A DNA stretch of 64,000 nucleotides, taken from Olsenella sp. An188 (GTDB taxonomy: Bacteria > Actinomycetota > Coriobacteriia > Coriobacteriales > Atopobiaceae). Where the stretch lies: positions 62,001-126,000 of the forward strand of contig NZ_NFKF01000005.1 of the NCBI RefSeq assembly GCF_002160255.1, read 5' to 3'. Positions within the stretch are counted from its first letter, which is position 1. Each line of letters begins with the position of its first letter. The notes beneath the pieces were generated by a model, which saw nothing but the letters and a program-made list of their open reading frames with translations, was not told where the DNA came from and made no database searches. Position numbers and translations under genes: made by a program. Positions 53,769-62,431 of the stretch are shown here, piece by piece.

Positions 53769-54611
53769 ATGGCCCGACCGCTCGACCCCGGATCGATCGT
53801 GGACACGCACACGCACACGCGCTTCTCGGACGGGGTCGCAACGTTCGAGGAGAACGCCGCCGCCGCGGCGGCCGCCGGCTGCGCGGTGCTCGTGTCCACC
53901 GACCACCTCACGCTCCCGCGCGTCATGGACCCGTCCGGAAGCGTCCAGGTGGTCGAGGCTGAGCTCGCGGAGCACCGGGGCGCCTGGGAGGCGGCCGCCG
54001 CGGCCCACCCCGAGCTCGAGTGCGTCTTTGGCTTCGAGTGCGACTGGTACCCCGGCTGCGAGGGGAACGTTGAGCGCTGGTCCGCCGGCGCGCAGGTGCG
54101 CCTGGGCTCGGTGCACTGGCTCGGCGAGCAGGACGACGGGGCGTGGATCGACGACGTCACCGACCAGCGCATATGGCGCGAGCTCGGCCCCGACGAGGTG
54201 TGGCGCCGCTACGTGGCGGCGTGGTGCTCGGCCTGCGAGAGTCCGCTCGCGTTTGACACGATGGCGCACCCCGACCTCCCCGAGCGCATGCGAAACGAGG
54301 GCTTTGCCGCAACGGTCGACCTCGCGCCGCTCTGGGACGAGATGGTGGCGTGCGCGCACGACACGGGCAGGCGCGTGGAGCTCTCCACGGCCGGCTGGCG
54401 CAAGGGGGTGGGGGACTACTACCCCTCCCGCGGCCTGCTCGAGCGCTTCTGCGCCGCCGGGGTGCCCATCACCGTGGGCTCCGACGCCCACCGCCCGGCC
54501 GACATGTGCGACGGGATCCGCGCCGCCTACGGACACGCCTGGGAGGTGGGCTACCGCACGGTCGAGGTCCCGCGCGCGGACGGCTCCTGGGAGGCCATGC
54601 CGCTGCGGTAG
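53769..54611 (+). CDS. PHP-domain phosphatase, histidinol-phosphatase-like
   Basis: A 280-aa metallo-phosphoesterase. PHP motif 1 is IVDTHTHTRFSDGVAT (His-x-His), motif 2 is LVSTDHLTLP, the GFECDWYPGC glutamate lies at about 94, LGSVHWLGEQ gives His, FDTMAHPDLPERM gives Asp/His, and TVGSDAHRPADMCDG closes the trinuclear site. The order matches HisK-type histidinol phosphatases. No his genes are near, so histidine synthesis is possible but other phosphate esters are too. AAGGAGGCACC precedes the ATG. Convergent with another PHP gene. Confidence 0.85.
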   Translation: MARPLDPGSIVDTHTHTRFSDGVATFEENAAAAAAAGCAVLVSTDHLTLPRVMDPSGSVQVVEAELAEHRGAWEAAAAAHPELECVFGFECDWYPGCEGNVERWSAGAQVRLGSVHWLGEQDDGAWIDDVTDQRIWRELGPDEVWRRYVAAWCSACESPLAFDTMAHPDLPERMRNEGFAATVDLAPLWDEMVACAHDTGRRVELSTAGWRKGVGDYYPSRGLLERFCAAGVPITVGSDAHRPADMCDGIRAAYGHAWEVGYRTVEVPRADGSWEAMPLR

Positions 54612-54625
54612 GGAGTGCCTGCGCG

Positions 54626-55621
54626 CTACGCCTCGTCCGCGAAGGCGGGGTTCGACCAGGCCGTGCGCCCGCGCGCGTCGACGCACTCGACGCGCAGGTA
54701 GGTCTCGCCTCCGCGCAGCTCGAACTCCGCGTGCGTGAGGCCCTCGGTGCCGGCCTGCGCGATCACGGTGCCGCCCGCGTTGATGGGGCCTCCCGCCACG
54801 AGGTTCACGCGCTCGCACGGCGAGCACTCGACCCACACCCGCCCGGCCTCGACGCCCCAGGAGAGGAGCTCCGGACCGCTCGAGGAAAAGTAGTCCCCGG
54901 CGAGAAGCGCACGGACGATCGCCTCCCTCGTGAGGGCATCGGCGCGCACCACGACCCAGCCGCCGAAGGCGTCGTCGAACAGGCCCTCGTTGTGGTTGTC
55001 GTCGGATGCGAAGCCGAGCACGCGGCGCCCGCGGCGCAGCATGAGGTCCCAGTAGGTGGTGTCGAAGCCCGTTCCGGACTCGTTGACCGTGCCGTAGTTG
55101 AAGAGCTCGAGCGCGAAGTAGCCCTCGGCCCCGCAGAACTCGCCGGGCTCCACGCGGCTCCAGATGGGGTGGTTGTAGGTGACGGCGCAGCCGCGCTCGG
55201 CCAGGCGCCGCGCCAGCTCGGAGGCCACGGCCTCGCCGTCCCAGCTCCCGTGGCAGCGGATGGGCTCGAGGCGCTCCATGTGCGAGAAGCGCCGCGGCGC
55301 CGCGGCGACCATCTCGTCGGTCCCGAGGATGCCGTGCATGTGGTGGCAGCGCAGGCGTACGGACTCGGACTCGTCCGCGTAGAGGTAGGCCGAGGCCTCG
55401 AGGCCGGGGAGGATGACGAAGCCCTCGTCGTCGAAGGCGTCCGAGTAGTCGGTGTAGAGGTCGTGCTCGGAGAGGCACAGGAAGTCGTAGCCGTGCGCGC
55501 GGAAGGCCGCGACGGACTCCGCGGGCGTGAGGCAGCCGTCGGAGTTGGTGGTGTGGCTGTGCAGGTTGCCCTTGTAGCGGTTGCCGCCGGGGGCGAGGAA
55601 GGTCTGGTCTGAGAAGGGCAT
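54626..55621 (-). CDS. PHP-domain metallohydrolase, CehA/McbA-like
   Basis: A 331-aa protein with YKGNLHSHTTNSDGCLTPAESVAAFRAHGYDFLCLSEHDLYTDY (PHP motifs 1 and 2), FVILPGLEASAYLYADESES, CHHMHGIL, AVTYNHPIWSRVEPGEF, and RVLGFASDDNHNEGLFDDAFGGWVVVRAD. A C-terminal beta domain (about 255-331) follows. This is the CehA/McbA arrangement, whose members hydrolyse carbamate or phosphodiester compounds. The ATG at 55621 has CCAGGAGCG upstream. It is probably the last gene of the minus-strand ABC operon (122-nt gap, containing GAAGGAAGGAAGGAAGG), so its substrate may be what that transporter imports. Confidence 0.82.
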   Translation of the reverse strand: MPFSDQTFLAPGGNRYKGNLHSHTTNSDGCLTPAESVAAFRAHGYDFLCLSEHDLYTDYSDAFDDEGFVILPGLEASAYLYADESESVRLRCHHMHGILGTDEMVAAAPRRFSHMERLEPIRCHGSWDGEAVASELARRLAERGCAVTYNHPIWSRVEPGEFCGAEGYFALELFNYGTVNESGTGFDTTYWDLMLRRGRRVLGFASDDNHNEGLFDDAFGGWVVVRADALTREAIVRALLAGDYFSSSGPELLSWGVEAGRVWVECSPCERVNLVAGGPINAGGTVIAQAGTEGLTHAEFELRGGETYLRVECVDARGRTAWSNPAFADEA

Positions 55622-55743
55622 GGTTCGCTCCTGGGTCTGACGTCGCGTGGCGCGGCGTACGGTGCTCTTGTGGGCCGGCCCGCGCGTCGGGGGACGCACG
55701 GGCCGGAGGAAGGAAGGAAGGAAGGGTCGCTTGTCCCCGCGCT

Positions 55744-56775
55744 CTACGCGGCGCTCTCGGCGGGGATGCAGAGGCAGTCGTGCTCGGGGAGGGTGAGCCA
55801 GACGGTGTCGAGGTCGTTGAACATGTGGAAGCTGCGGAAGAGGACGTCGACGCGCAGCGTGGTCTCGCCCACGTTGACGGTGTAGCGCAAGACGTTGCCG
55901 CGCGGGGTGCTGTCGACGACGGTTCCGCGCACCACGTAGGCGCCCTCGGCGGCCTCGGGCCTCTCGAGGGAGATGCCGATGGTCTCGGGGCGCACGGCGA
56001 CCACGTTGCCGGCCGGGACGGAGACGCCGGTCAGGCGGGAGAACTCGCCGGCGCTGAGCTGGTTGTAGCTCCCGATGAAGCTCGCGGCGAACTCCGAGAC
56101 GGGGCTCGTGTAGACCTCGACGGGGCTGCCTGCCTGCTCGATGCGGCCGGAGTGGAAGAGCTGGATCACGTCGGACATGACCATGGCCTCGTCCTGGTCG
56201 TGCGTGACGAAGATGGTGGTGAGGCCGAGCTCCTTGTGGATCTCGCGGATGCGGGACTGCAGCGCCTTGCGGAGCTTGGCGTCGATGGCCGAGAGGGGCT
56301 CGTCGAGCAGGAGCACGGAGGGCTCGGTCACGATGGAGCGGGCGAGGGCCGCGCGCTGCTGCTGGCCGCCGGAGAGGTTGGCCGGGTAGGCGCGCTCCTT
56401 GCCCTTGAGCTCGACCATCTCGATGGCGTCGGCGACCTTCTTCTCGATCTGGTCCTTCGGCACCTTCTTCATCTTGAGGCCGAAGGCCACGTTCTGCTCG
56501 ACGGTCATGTTGGGGAAGAGGCTGTACTGCTGGAAGACCATGCCGATGTTGCGCTTGGACGCGGGCACGTTGGTGACGTCGCGGCCGTCGAGCACGATCT
56601 GGCCCTCGCTGACGCTCTCGAGGCCCGAGAGGCAGCGCAGCAGCGTGGACTTGCCGCAGCCGGAGGGGCCGAGCAGCGTCACGAGGTCGCCCCGCTGGAT
56701 GCCGAAGTTGATGTGGTCGAGGACGGTGTTGTCGCCGAAGCGCTTCACGACGTCCCTAAACTCGATGTAAGCCAT
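55744..56775 (-). CDS. ABC importer ATP-binding protein, PotA/FbpC/PhnT-like
   Basis: A 343-aa ATPase of the CUT1/polyamine/iron type. Walker A is TLLGPSGCGKSTLLRCLSG, the Q-loop is NIGMVFQQYSLFPNMTVEQNVAFG, the signature is LSGGQQQRAALARS, Walker B is VLLLDEPLSAIDAKLR, and the switch is FVTHDQDEAMVMSD. The C-terminal TOBE-like regulatory domain (about 240-343: VVAVRPETIGISL, VVDSTPRGNVLRYTVNVG) is complete. It starts 1 nt after the upstream permease stop. Energises the two permeases upstream. Confidence 0.92.
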   Translation of the reverse strand: MAYIEFRDVVKRFGDNTVLDHINFGIQRGDLVTLLGPSGCGKSTLLRCLSGLESVSEGQIVLDGRDVTNVPASKRNIGMVFQQYSLFPNMTVEQNVAFGLKMKKVPKDQIEKKVADAIEMVELKGKERAYPANLSGGQQQRAALARSIVTEPSVLLLDEPLSAIDAKLRKALQSRIREIHKELGLTTIFVTHDQDEAMVMSDVIQLFHSGRIEQAGSPVEVYTSPVSEFAASFIGSYNQLSAGEFSRLTGVSVPAGNVVAVRPETIGISLERPEAAEGAYVVRGTVVDSTPRGNVLRYTVNVGETTLRVDVLFRSFHMFNDLDTVWLTLPEHDCLCIPAESAA

Positions 56776-56776
56776 G

Positions 56777-57613
56777 TTATGCCTGCTCCTTAGCGTTGTT
56801 CTGGGCGGCGCCCTGAAGCTTCAGGACGAGCGCGGTCACGAGGGCGACCACCACGAAGATGACGACGACGATGGCGCTCGACAGACCGCTCGAGACGTCC
56901 ATGTTCGCCTGGAGGAACACCTGGATGTTCTGGTAGTTGGTGCCGGCGATGTTGTTGGCGAGCACGAAGTCGCCGAAGATGATGCTCTCGGCGAGCAGGC
57001 TCGAGACGAGGATGCCGGAGAGGATGTTGGGCAGGACCACCTGCACGTAGGCGCGGAAGCGCCCGCACCCGAGCATCTCGGCCGCCTGGATGAGCATGCC
57101 CGCGTCGATGGAGTTGAGCGCGTTGCGGATGCCCTGGTAGATGTAGGGGAGCACCAGGATCGTGTAGGCGCCGAAGAGCATGAACATGCGGTTGGAGAGG
57201 ATCGTGCCCGTCCCGGTGTAGAGCGAGATGATGCCGATCGAGAGGATCACGCCCTGCAGGGCGTACGGGATCATGCAGAGGAACTGCATCACCGGCGCGA
57301 CCTTGCGGTTGACGGCCACGACGACGTACATCGCGAGCAGGATGAGCACGATCGTGATGGCGACGCTCACCAGGCACAGGACGAGCGTGCGCCCGATGGA
57401 GGCCCAGAACACGGTGTTGGTGAAGAGCTCCTGGTAGTTGCGCAGGGTGAAGCCGGACGGAAGGATGTCGGTCCACTCCACGAACAGCGAGTACACGAGC
57501 GTCGCCAGGAAGGGGACGAGCAGGTAGGCGGCAACGACGCCGAGGAAGATCTTGCCGGCGAGCGAGGTCCTCTGGGCGGGCGCGTGCGCGGTGCGCAGGT
57601 TCTTCTCGGCCAT
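56777..57613 (-). CDS. ABC importer permease 2
   Basis: A 278-aa inner-membrane permease with about six helices (FLGVVAAYLLVPFLATLVYSL, RTLVLCLVSVAITIVLILLAMYVVVAVN, MQFLCMIPYALQGVILSIGII). The EAA-like coupling loop is near AEMLGCGRFRAYVQVVLPNI, then ILVSSLLAESIIFGDFVLANNIAGT. The ATG at 57613 overlaps the previous gene's stop (ATGA). Forms the channel with permease 1. Confidence 0.9.
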   Translation of the reverse strand: MAEKNLRTAHAPAQRTSLAGKIFLGVVAAYLLVPFLATLVYSLFVEWTDILPSGFTLRNYQELFTNTVFWASIGRTLVLCLVSVAITIVLILLAMYVVVAVNRKVAPVMQFLCMIPYALQGVILSIGIISLYTGTGTILSNRMFMLFGAYTILVLPYIYQGIRNALNSIDAGMLIQAAEMLGCGRFRAYVQVVLPNILSGILVSSLLAESIIFGDFVLANNIAGTNYQNIQVFLQANMDVSSGLSSAIVVVIFVVVALVTALVLKLQGAAQNNAKEQA

Positions 57614-58560
57614 CAGACGAGCTCCCTTCCCTTGGCGGCGCGACGCGTGAAGTAGTTGTTCACGAGCGTGCACACGACCATGAGCGCGATGAGAACCACG
57701 GCCAGCGCGCCGCCGGTGGCCGCGTCGGTCTGGACGTCGCCCTTGAAGCGCGAGGTGATCTGCAGGGCGAGAAGTGCGTAGTTGTTCATCACGAGCGCGT
57801 AGGCGGTGGCGTAGGCCGCGAGCGCGTTGGAGAAGAGCACCGAGAGGGTGCCGAGGATCGACGGCATGAGGTTGGGGATGACGATCTTGAACCAGTAGTC
57901 GAAGGTCGACGCCTGCAGGATCGTGGCGGCCTCGCGCCAGGACTTGCGGATGCCCGCGAAGGCGGGGATGAGCAGCAGCGTGGCCAGCGGGATCTGGAAG
58001 TAGATGTACATGATCACGAGGCCGTCGGCTCCGTAGAGGTTGAAGTCGGCGAGGAAGGGGATCCCGAAGCGCTGGCCGATGAGCGTGAGCACGCCGGCGT
58101 TGCCCATGAGGATCATGAAGGCGAATGCCAGGGGCACGCCCGAGAAGTTCGACATCATGTTGAGGATCATCGTGAAGGCGTTGCGCACGCGCGGGCTCGC
58201 CTCGTGGGCGAAGCGCGCGGCGAGAAACGCCACGACGATGCCGACCACCGCGGACAGCAGGCTGATCCAGACGCTGTTCCAGATGGACTGCTGGTAGAGC
58301 GGGGTGGTGAAGACGCGGACGTAGTTCTCGAGGCCGAACGCCTCGGAGTCGCGCCCGATGACGCTGTTGAGCGCCAGCTGCAGCAGCGGCATGATCTCGA
58401 AGAGCGCGACGACGACGAAGAACGGGACGATGGCGACCCAGCCGAGGCGCCTGCGGGAGCCTGCGCGGCCCTGCGCGCGGGTCCCGGTCCCGGAGCCCGA
58501 CGCGGCGGTCGCGCCCCGGGCGGCCGCGTCCTTCTCGCCGATGGTGACGGTGTTTTCCAT
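57613..58560 (-). CDS. ABC importer permease 1
   Basis: A 315-aa permease. A polar Ala/Gly-rich N-terminus of about 38 residues precedes WVAIVPFFVVVALFEIMPLLQLALNSV, then further helices and the coupling loop IRKSWREAATILQASTFDYWFKIVIPNLMP, as in PotB/PhnU-like proteins. It ends MVVCTLVNNYFTRRAAKGREL. Gap to the binding-protein gene upstream is 49 nt. Confidence 0.9.
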   Translation of the reverse strand: MENTVTIGEKDAAARGATAASGSGTGTRAQGRAGSRRRLGWVAIVPFFVVVALFEIMPLLQLALNSVIGRDSEAFGLENYVRVFTTPLYQQSIWNSVWISLLSAVVGIVVAFLAARFAHEASPRVRNAFTMILNMMSNFSGVPLAFAFMILMGNAGVLTLIGQRFGIPFLADFNLYGADGLVIMYIYFQIPLATLLLIPAFAGIRKSWREAATILQASTFDYWFKIVIPNLMPSILGTLSVLFSNALAAYATAYALVMNNYALLALQITSRFKGDVQTDAATGGALAVVLIALMVVCTLVNNYFTRRAAKGRELV

Positions 58561-58609
58561 ACGCGTGGGCCGGGCGCCCGCGGCACCCGGCCCTGCCTCC
58601 TTCTTGTGA

Positions 58610-59761
58610 CTAGCCGAGGATGGGGATGATGTTCTCCTGGTACCAGGTGATCATGTCCTGGCACACGCCGCTCCAGACGGACTCGTCGACGGTCTGGACG
58701 TGGTCGCCGTACTGCTCGTCGGGCAGGCGCAGGGCGGCCACGTCCTCGGGCAGCTCCACGTCGCGGATCGGGGTGGCGTAGCCGCGGGCGAGGTTGACCT
58801 GGCCCTCGTCGGAGAGGATGAACTCGCGGGCGAGGCAGGCGGCAGCCGGGTGCGGCGCGTTCTTGTTGATGATGGTGCAGTAGCCGGACTGGACGGAGGC
58901 GTCCGACGGGATGTTGACCGAGAACTGCGCGTTGGGGTTGTTCTCGAGGATCTGGTCGCGGTAGTTGAGGGAGTTGTAGTCCCAGTTGATGCAGACGTCG
59001 ATCTCGCCGGACTCGATGCGTGCGAGCGAGGCGTCGGAGACGTCGAGGCGGCCCTGCTCGGCGAGCTGCCGCAGGAAGTCGTAGCCGGGCTGCATGTCGT
59101 CGATGCCGCCGCCGAGCGCGTAGGCCGCGGCGAGCACCGCGTACTGCGCCACGGCCGCCGCCGTGACGTCACCTACGCAGACGTTGTAGTCGCCGTCGAG
59201 AAGGTCCTGGAAGCTCGTGGGGGCGTTCGGGACGGTGGAGTCGTTGGACATGAGGGAGATGGTGCCGTAGTAGGCCACGACCCAGTCGCCGTCGTCGTCC
59301 TTGGCCCAGTCGGGGATCTCGTCCCAGTAGCTGGTCTTGTACTTGAGGGTGAGCTCCTGCTCCTCGGCCGTGGGGCCCCAGGACTGGCCCACGTCGCCGA
59401 TGTCCTTGGTGCCGTCGGTGCCCTCCTCGCGGAACATCGCCAGCTCCTCGGACGAGGACATGTCCTGGTCGGCGTGCGTGATGCCGTACTCGGCCTCGAT
59501 GTCCTGCCAGGTCTCCACCCAGTTGGCCCAGGTGTCCGGCATGCCGACGGAGGCGATCTCGCCCTCCTCCTGCGCCTGGGCGATGAGGTCCTCGAGGCTC
59601 ATCGAGTTGTAGTCGACGGCAGCGGCGGCGGAGCTGCCGTCGTCGCAGCCGTCGAGGCCGAGGCCGGCGGCGCAGGCAAAGCCGGCCATGCCGACCATGC
59701 CGAGGAAGGAACGGCGCGAGAGCGCGCGCGTGCCGGCGAGGGGGGTGGTGCTCTTCTTCAC
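58610..59761 (-). CDS. ABC importer substrate-binding lipoprotein (PotD/AfuA/PhnS-like)
   Basis: A 383-aa extracellular binding protein. The N-terminus carries a twin-arginine-like LSRRSFLGMVGMAGFACAAG and lipobox LDGC (Cys about residue 39). The mature part has the type II periplasmic-binding plan: LIAQAQEEGEIASVGMPDTWANW, IGDVGQSWGPTAEEQ, PTSFQDLLDGDYNVCVGDVTAAAVAQYA and SGEIDVCINWDYNSLNYRDQI. The close is AREFILSDEGQVNLARGYATPIR. This resembles iron, phosphonate and polyamine binders; the ligand cannot be told. GTG at 59761 with GGGAG ahead. First gene of the operon. Confidence 0.9.
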   Translation of the reverse strand: MKKSTTPLAGTRALSRRSFLGMVGMAGFACAAGLGLDGCDDGSSAAAAVDYNSMSLEDLIAQAQEEGEIASVGMPDTWANWVETWQDIEAEYGITHADQDMSSSEELAMFREEGTDGTKDIGDVGQSWGPTAEEQELTLKYKTSYWDEIPDWAKDDDGDWVVAYYGTISLMSNDSTVPNAPTSFQDLLDGDYNVCVGDVTAAAVAQYAVLAAAYALGGGIDDMQPGYDFLRQLAEQGRLDVSDASLARIESGEIDVCINWDYNSLNYRDQILENNPNAQFSVNIPSDASVQSGYCTIINKNAPHPAAACLAREFILSDEGQVNLARGYATPIRDVELPEDVAALRLPDEQYGDHVQTVDESVWSGVCQDMITWYQENIIPILG

Positions 59762-59900
59762 AGGTGCTCCCTTCGGGTCGTGCCATGGGAAACGGTCCGC
59801 CGCGCTTCGGTCGCACGGCTTGCTCACGGCGTGAGTCTATGGGACGCTCGCCGCGCCGTGTCGCCCGTTCGGAGCGCACTTTCGAAAAGCTGACGCTTCA

Positions 59901-59959
59901 TTACGTCTCGCTGACCTCGTCGTGCCGTCGGCTTACGCAAGTCTGCGCGTTCGCTTACG
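59901..59959. promoter_or_regulatory. TTACG direct repeats upstream of the LytTR-type remnant
   Basis: GCTTACG at 59931-59937 and again at 59953-59959, exactly 22 bp apart, with a further TTACG at 59901, 32 bp before the first. Two- and three-turn spacing of short direct repeats is the plan of LytTR-regulator sites. The spacer 59762-60043 otherwise holds the promoter area of the minus-strand ABC operon and no gene. Confidence 0.3.
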
Positions 59960-60043
59960 TAGGGATTGCACGGGCTCCCGCCGCGACCCGTCCGGGCGGG
60001 AGGCGCGCTATCGGCTAGGTCGGAGAGAGGGGGCGAGAAGGGC

Positions 60044-60436
60044 GTGCTGCAGATAGCCGTGTGCGACGACGAGCGGGCCGCCGCTGACCTCATCGCGGGC
60101 CTCGCGCGCGACTGGGCGCGCGGGCGCGGCGTCGAGGCGCGCGTGGACACGTTCGCCTCCGCCGACGCGCTGATCTTCTCGCTCGACGACGGCGCCCCGG
60201 ACGTGGCGCTGCTCGACATAGAGATGCCCGGCGCGAGCGGCATGGAGCTCGCGCGGCTCCTGCGCGAGCGCGGGGAGCGCACGCAGGTCGTCTTCGTGAC
60301 CGGCATCATCGACCACGTCTTCGACGGCTACGACGTGGACGCGGTCTCCTACCTGCTCAAGCCGGCGACGTCCCGGGGGCGGTCCTTTCCGGGGCCGGAT
60401 GGGGCGTGGCCGCGGCATGGCTCGTGGCGACCATAG
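60044..60436 (+). pseudogene. Truncated LytTR/AgrA-type response regulator (receiver domain only)
   Basis: The first 108 codons are a clear receiver domain: LQIAVCDDERAAADLIAGLA, phosphorylation Asp in VALLDIEMPGASGMELARLL (about 54), VVFVTGIIDHVFDGYDVDAVSYLLKP (Lys of the active site). Right after LLKP, where a linker and LytTR DNA-binding domain should follow, the frame turns to unrelated sequence and stops at 60436. In another frame the tail reads PGAVLSGAGWGVAAAWLVATIA, the end of a membrane helix from a different gene. A 27-bp palindrome begins 2 bp after the stop. It is a deletion/fusion remnant and probably inactive. No gene is seen in 60437-60644. Confidence 0.72.
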
Positions 60437-60437
60437 C

Positions 60438-60464
60438 GTGCAAAGGGGACAGTCACTTTTGCAC
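60438..60464. repeat. 27-bp GGGACAG-type palindrome, copy 2
   Basis: GTGCAAA and TTTGCAC around AGGGGACAGTCACTT-like core; lies at the junction where the response-regulator remnant ends. Confidence 0.8.
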
Positions 60465-60644
60465 GGCGCGGTCGGTCGGCGCCGCTCGCCGAAAGCCGTG
60501 GGCCCGCGCGGCGCCCGCGCCCTCATTTGCCGCCGAGGTGGGCCCGCCGTTGCAGTACACTGGGCTTCGTCCTGCACCCGGCGAAGGGTCATCATGCTCT
60601 AGGTCTCTCCTGACATACCGGTTTCGTTTGAACAGGGGAGAGAC

Positions 60645-62360
60645 ATGACATCCATCACACCTGCCGCGCGGGAGTACTTCCGCGCCTTCTACGACCACAA
60701 CCGCGCCCGCTTTGTGGCTGCGCTCGTGCTCACGGTGCTTGACATCCCGTCGGCGCTCATCGGATCGTGGCTGCTCGGAGAGATCATCGACGTCATCTCC
60801 ACCGGCGACCTCGGCCGGCTTCAGGTTCTTCTCGCCTTTGGCATCGTGTTCACGGTGGTTGCGTTTGCGATCAGCGTTGGCATGTACCGCGCCAAGTCTG
60901 ACTTTGTGTGCCGAGCGCTCGTAAACTACAAGTCGCTGGCGTTCAGGCGGCTCTCCGAGAAGAGCATCCGCGCCTTTTCGCGCGAGAACACGGGCAGCTA
61001 CCTCAGCCTGCTCACCAACGACGTGGCCTCCATCGAGGAGGGCTATCTCAAGCGGTCGTTCATTTTGATATATCACGTGCTGCTCTTCGTAGGCACGCTC
61101 GCGATGATGCTCTTCTACAGCGTGCCGCTGACGCTGGCGGCCGTGGTGCTCTCGCTGCTGCCGCTCGTGGCGTCCGTGCTCATGGGCCGCGAGCTCACCG
61201 TCCGCGAGCGTGCCGTGTCCGACCGCAACGAGGCCTTCGTCTCCGAGCTGCGCGACCTCTTGGCCGGGTTCTCCGTCATCAAGAGCCTCAAGGCCGAGGC
61301 GCAGGCGCGTGGCCTTTTTGACGTGGCGAGCGGGACGGCCGAGGAGGCAAAGCGCGCCCGCTACTGGTGGGACTGCCTGATCACGGCGGTCTCCAGCAAC
61401 CTGTGCTCGATGGTGCTGCAGTTCGGCGTGTTCTTCATCGGCGCGTGGCTCGCCATCGAGGGGCAGATCACGGCCGGCACCGTGCTCATCTTCGTGAACC
61501 TATGCAACTACCTCATCCAGCCCATCAACATCGTGCCGCAGTACTGGGCAAGCCGCCAGGCCGCCGCGGGCCTGGTTAAGAAGCTGGCTGCTGCCACGCG
61601 CGAGAACGCGGAGCGCGCGGGCGAGAAGATCGAGCCGCGACTTGAGCGGGGCATCGAGGTCTCCGACGTGACCTTCGGCTATGTGCCCGGCGAGCCCGTG
61701 CTGCGCGACGTTTCCCTGGAGTTTGCAGCCGGGCGCAGCTACGCGGTGGTGGGCGCCTCCGGGTCCGGCAAGTCCACGCTGCTCAACCTTTTGATGGGCG
61801 GCTACGACGGCTACGAGGGGTCCATTGCGATCGACGGCCACGAGCTGCGCGACGTGGAGGCCGGCAGCCTCTACGACCTCGTGAGCCTCATCGACCAGAG
61901 CGTCTTCCTCTTTGACGACACGATTCGCGCCAACGTCACGATGTTTCGCAACTTCCCGGACGAGGCGGTGGACGACGCCGTGCGCCGTGCCGGCCTTGCG
62001 GAGCTTGTGGCCGAGAAGGGCGCTGACTTCCGCTGCGGCGAGAACGGCGCGCTGCTCTCCGGCGGCGAGCGGCAGCGCGTGTCGATTGCGCGGGCGCTTC
62101 TGCGACGCACGCCGGTGCTTCTGGTGGACGAGGCCACGGCGGCGCTCGACAACCAGACGGCTCGCGCGGTGGGCGAGGAGATCTTGGGCCTCGAGGGGCT
62201 TACGCGCGTGGTGGTGACGCACCGCCTCGAGGCGTCGCTGCTCGCGCGCTACGACGAGGTCGTGGCCCTGCGCGACGGGCGCGTGGTCGAGCGCGGCACC
62301 TTCGACGAGCTCATGGCCGCCCGCGGGTACTTCTACGCGCTCTTCACGGTGAGCGGATAG
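60645..62360 (+). CDS. ABC exporter (transmembrane and ATPase domains fused)
   Basis: A 571-aa half-transporter. Residues about 20-300 form six helices (FVAALVLTVLDIPSALIGSWLLG, LLAFGIVFTVVAFAISVGM, FILIYHVLLFVGTLAMMLF, LTLAAVVLSLLPLVASVL, MVLQFGVFFIGAWLAIEG and the next). The ATPase has Walker A AVVGASGSGKSTLLNLL (about 368), Q-loop LIDQSVFLFDDTI, signature LLSGGERQRVSIARALL (about 469), Walker B VLLVDEATAALDNQTA and VVTHRLEA. Such proteins export lipids, drugs or peptides as homo- or heterodimers; no peptidase domain is present. GGGGAGAG precedes the ATG. Flanked by copies 2 and 3 of the 27-bp palindrome. Confidence 0.93.
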   Translation: MTSITPAAREYFRAFYDHNRARFVAALVLTVLDIPSALIGSWLLGEIIDVISTGDLGRLQVLLAFGIVFTVVAFAISVGMYRAKSDFVCRALVNYKSLAFRRLSEKSIRAFSRENTGSYLSLLTNDVASIEEGYLKRSFILIYHVLLFVGTLAMMLFYSVPLTLAAVVLSLLPLVASVLMGRELTVRERAVSDRNEAFVSELRDLLAGFSVIKSLKAEAQARGLFDVASGTAEEAKRARYWWDCLITAVSSNLCSMVLQFGVFFIGAWLAIEGQITAGTVLIFVNLCNYLIQPINIVPQYWASRQAAAGLVKKLAAATRENAERAGEKIEPRLERGIEVSDVTFGYVPGEPVLRDVSLEFAAGRSYAVVGASGSGKSTLLNLLMGGYDGYEGSIAIDGHELRDVEAGSLYDLVSLIDQSVFLFDDTIRANVTMFRNFPDEAVDDAVRRAGLAELVAEKGADFRCGENGALLSGGERQRVSIARALLRRTPVLLVDEATAALDNQTARAVGEEILGLEGLTRVVVTHRLEASLLARYDEVVALRDGRVVERGTFDELMAARGYFYALFTVSG

Positions 62361-62364
62361 AATC

Positions 62365-62391
62365 GTGCAAAAGGGACAGGCACTTTTGCAC
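62365..62391. repeat. 27-bp GGGACAG-type palindrome, copy 3
   Basis: GTGCAAAAGGGACAGGCACT followed by TTTGCAC; 4 bp after the exporter stop. Same orientation plan as copy 2. Confidence 0.8.
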
Positions 62392-62431
62392 GGGACTACC
62401 GCAATCGTCCCGCAGACGGGAGGCCCGCCGC

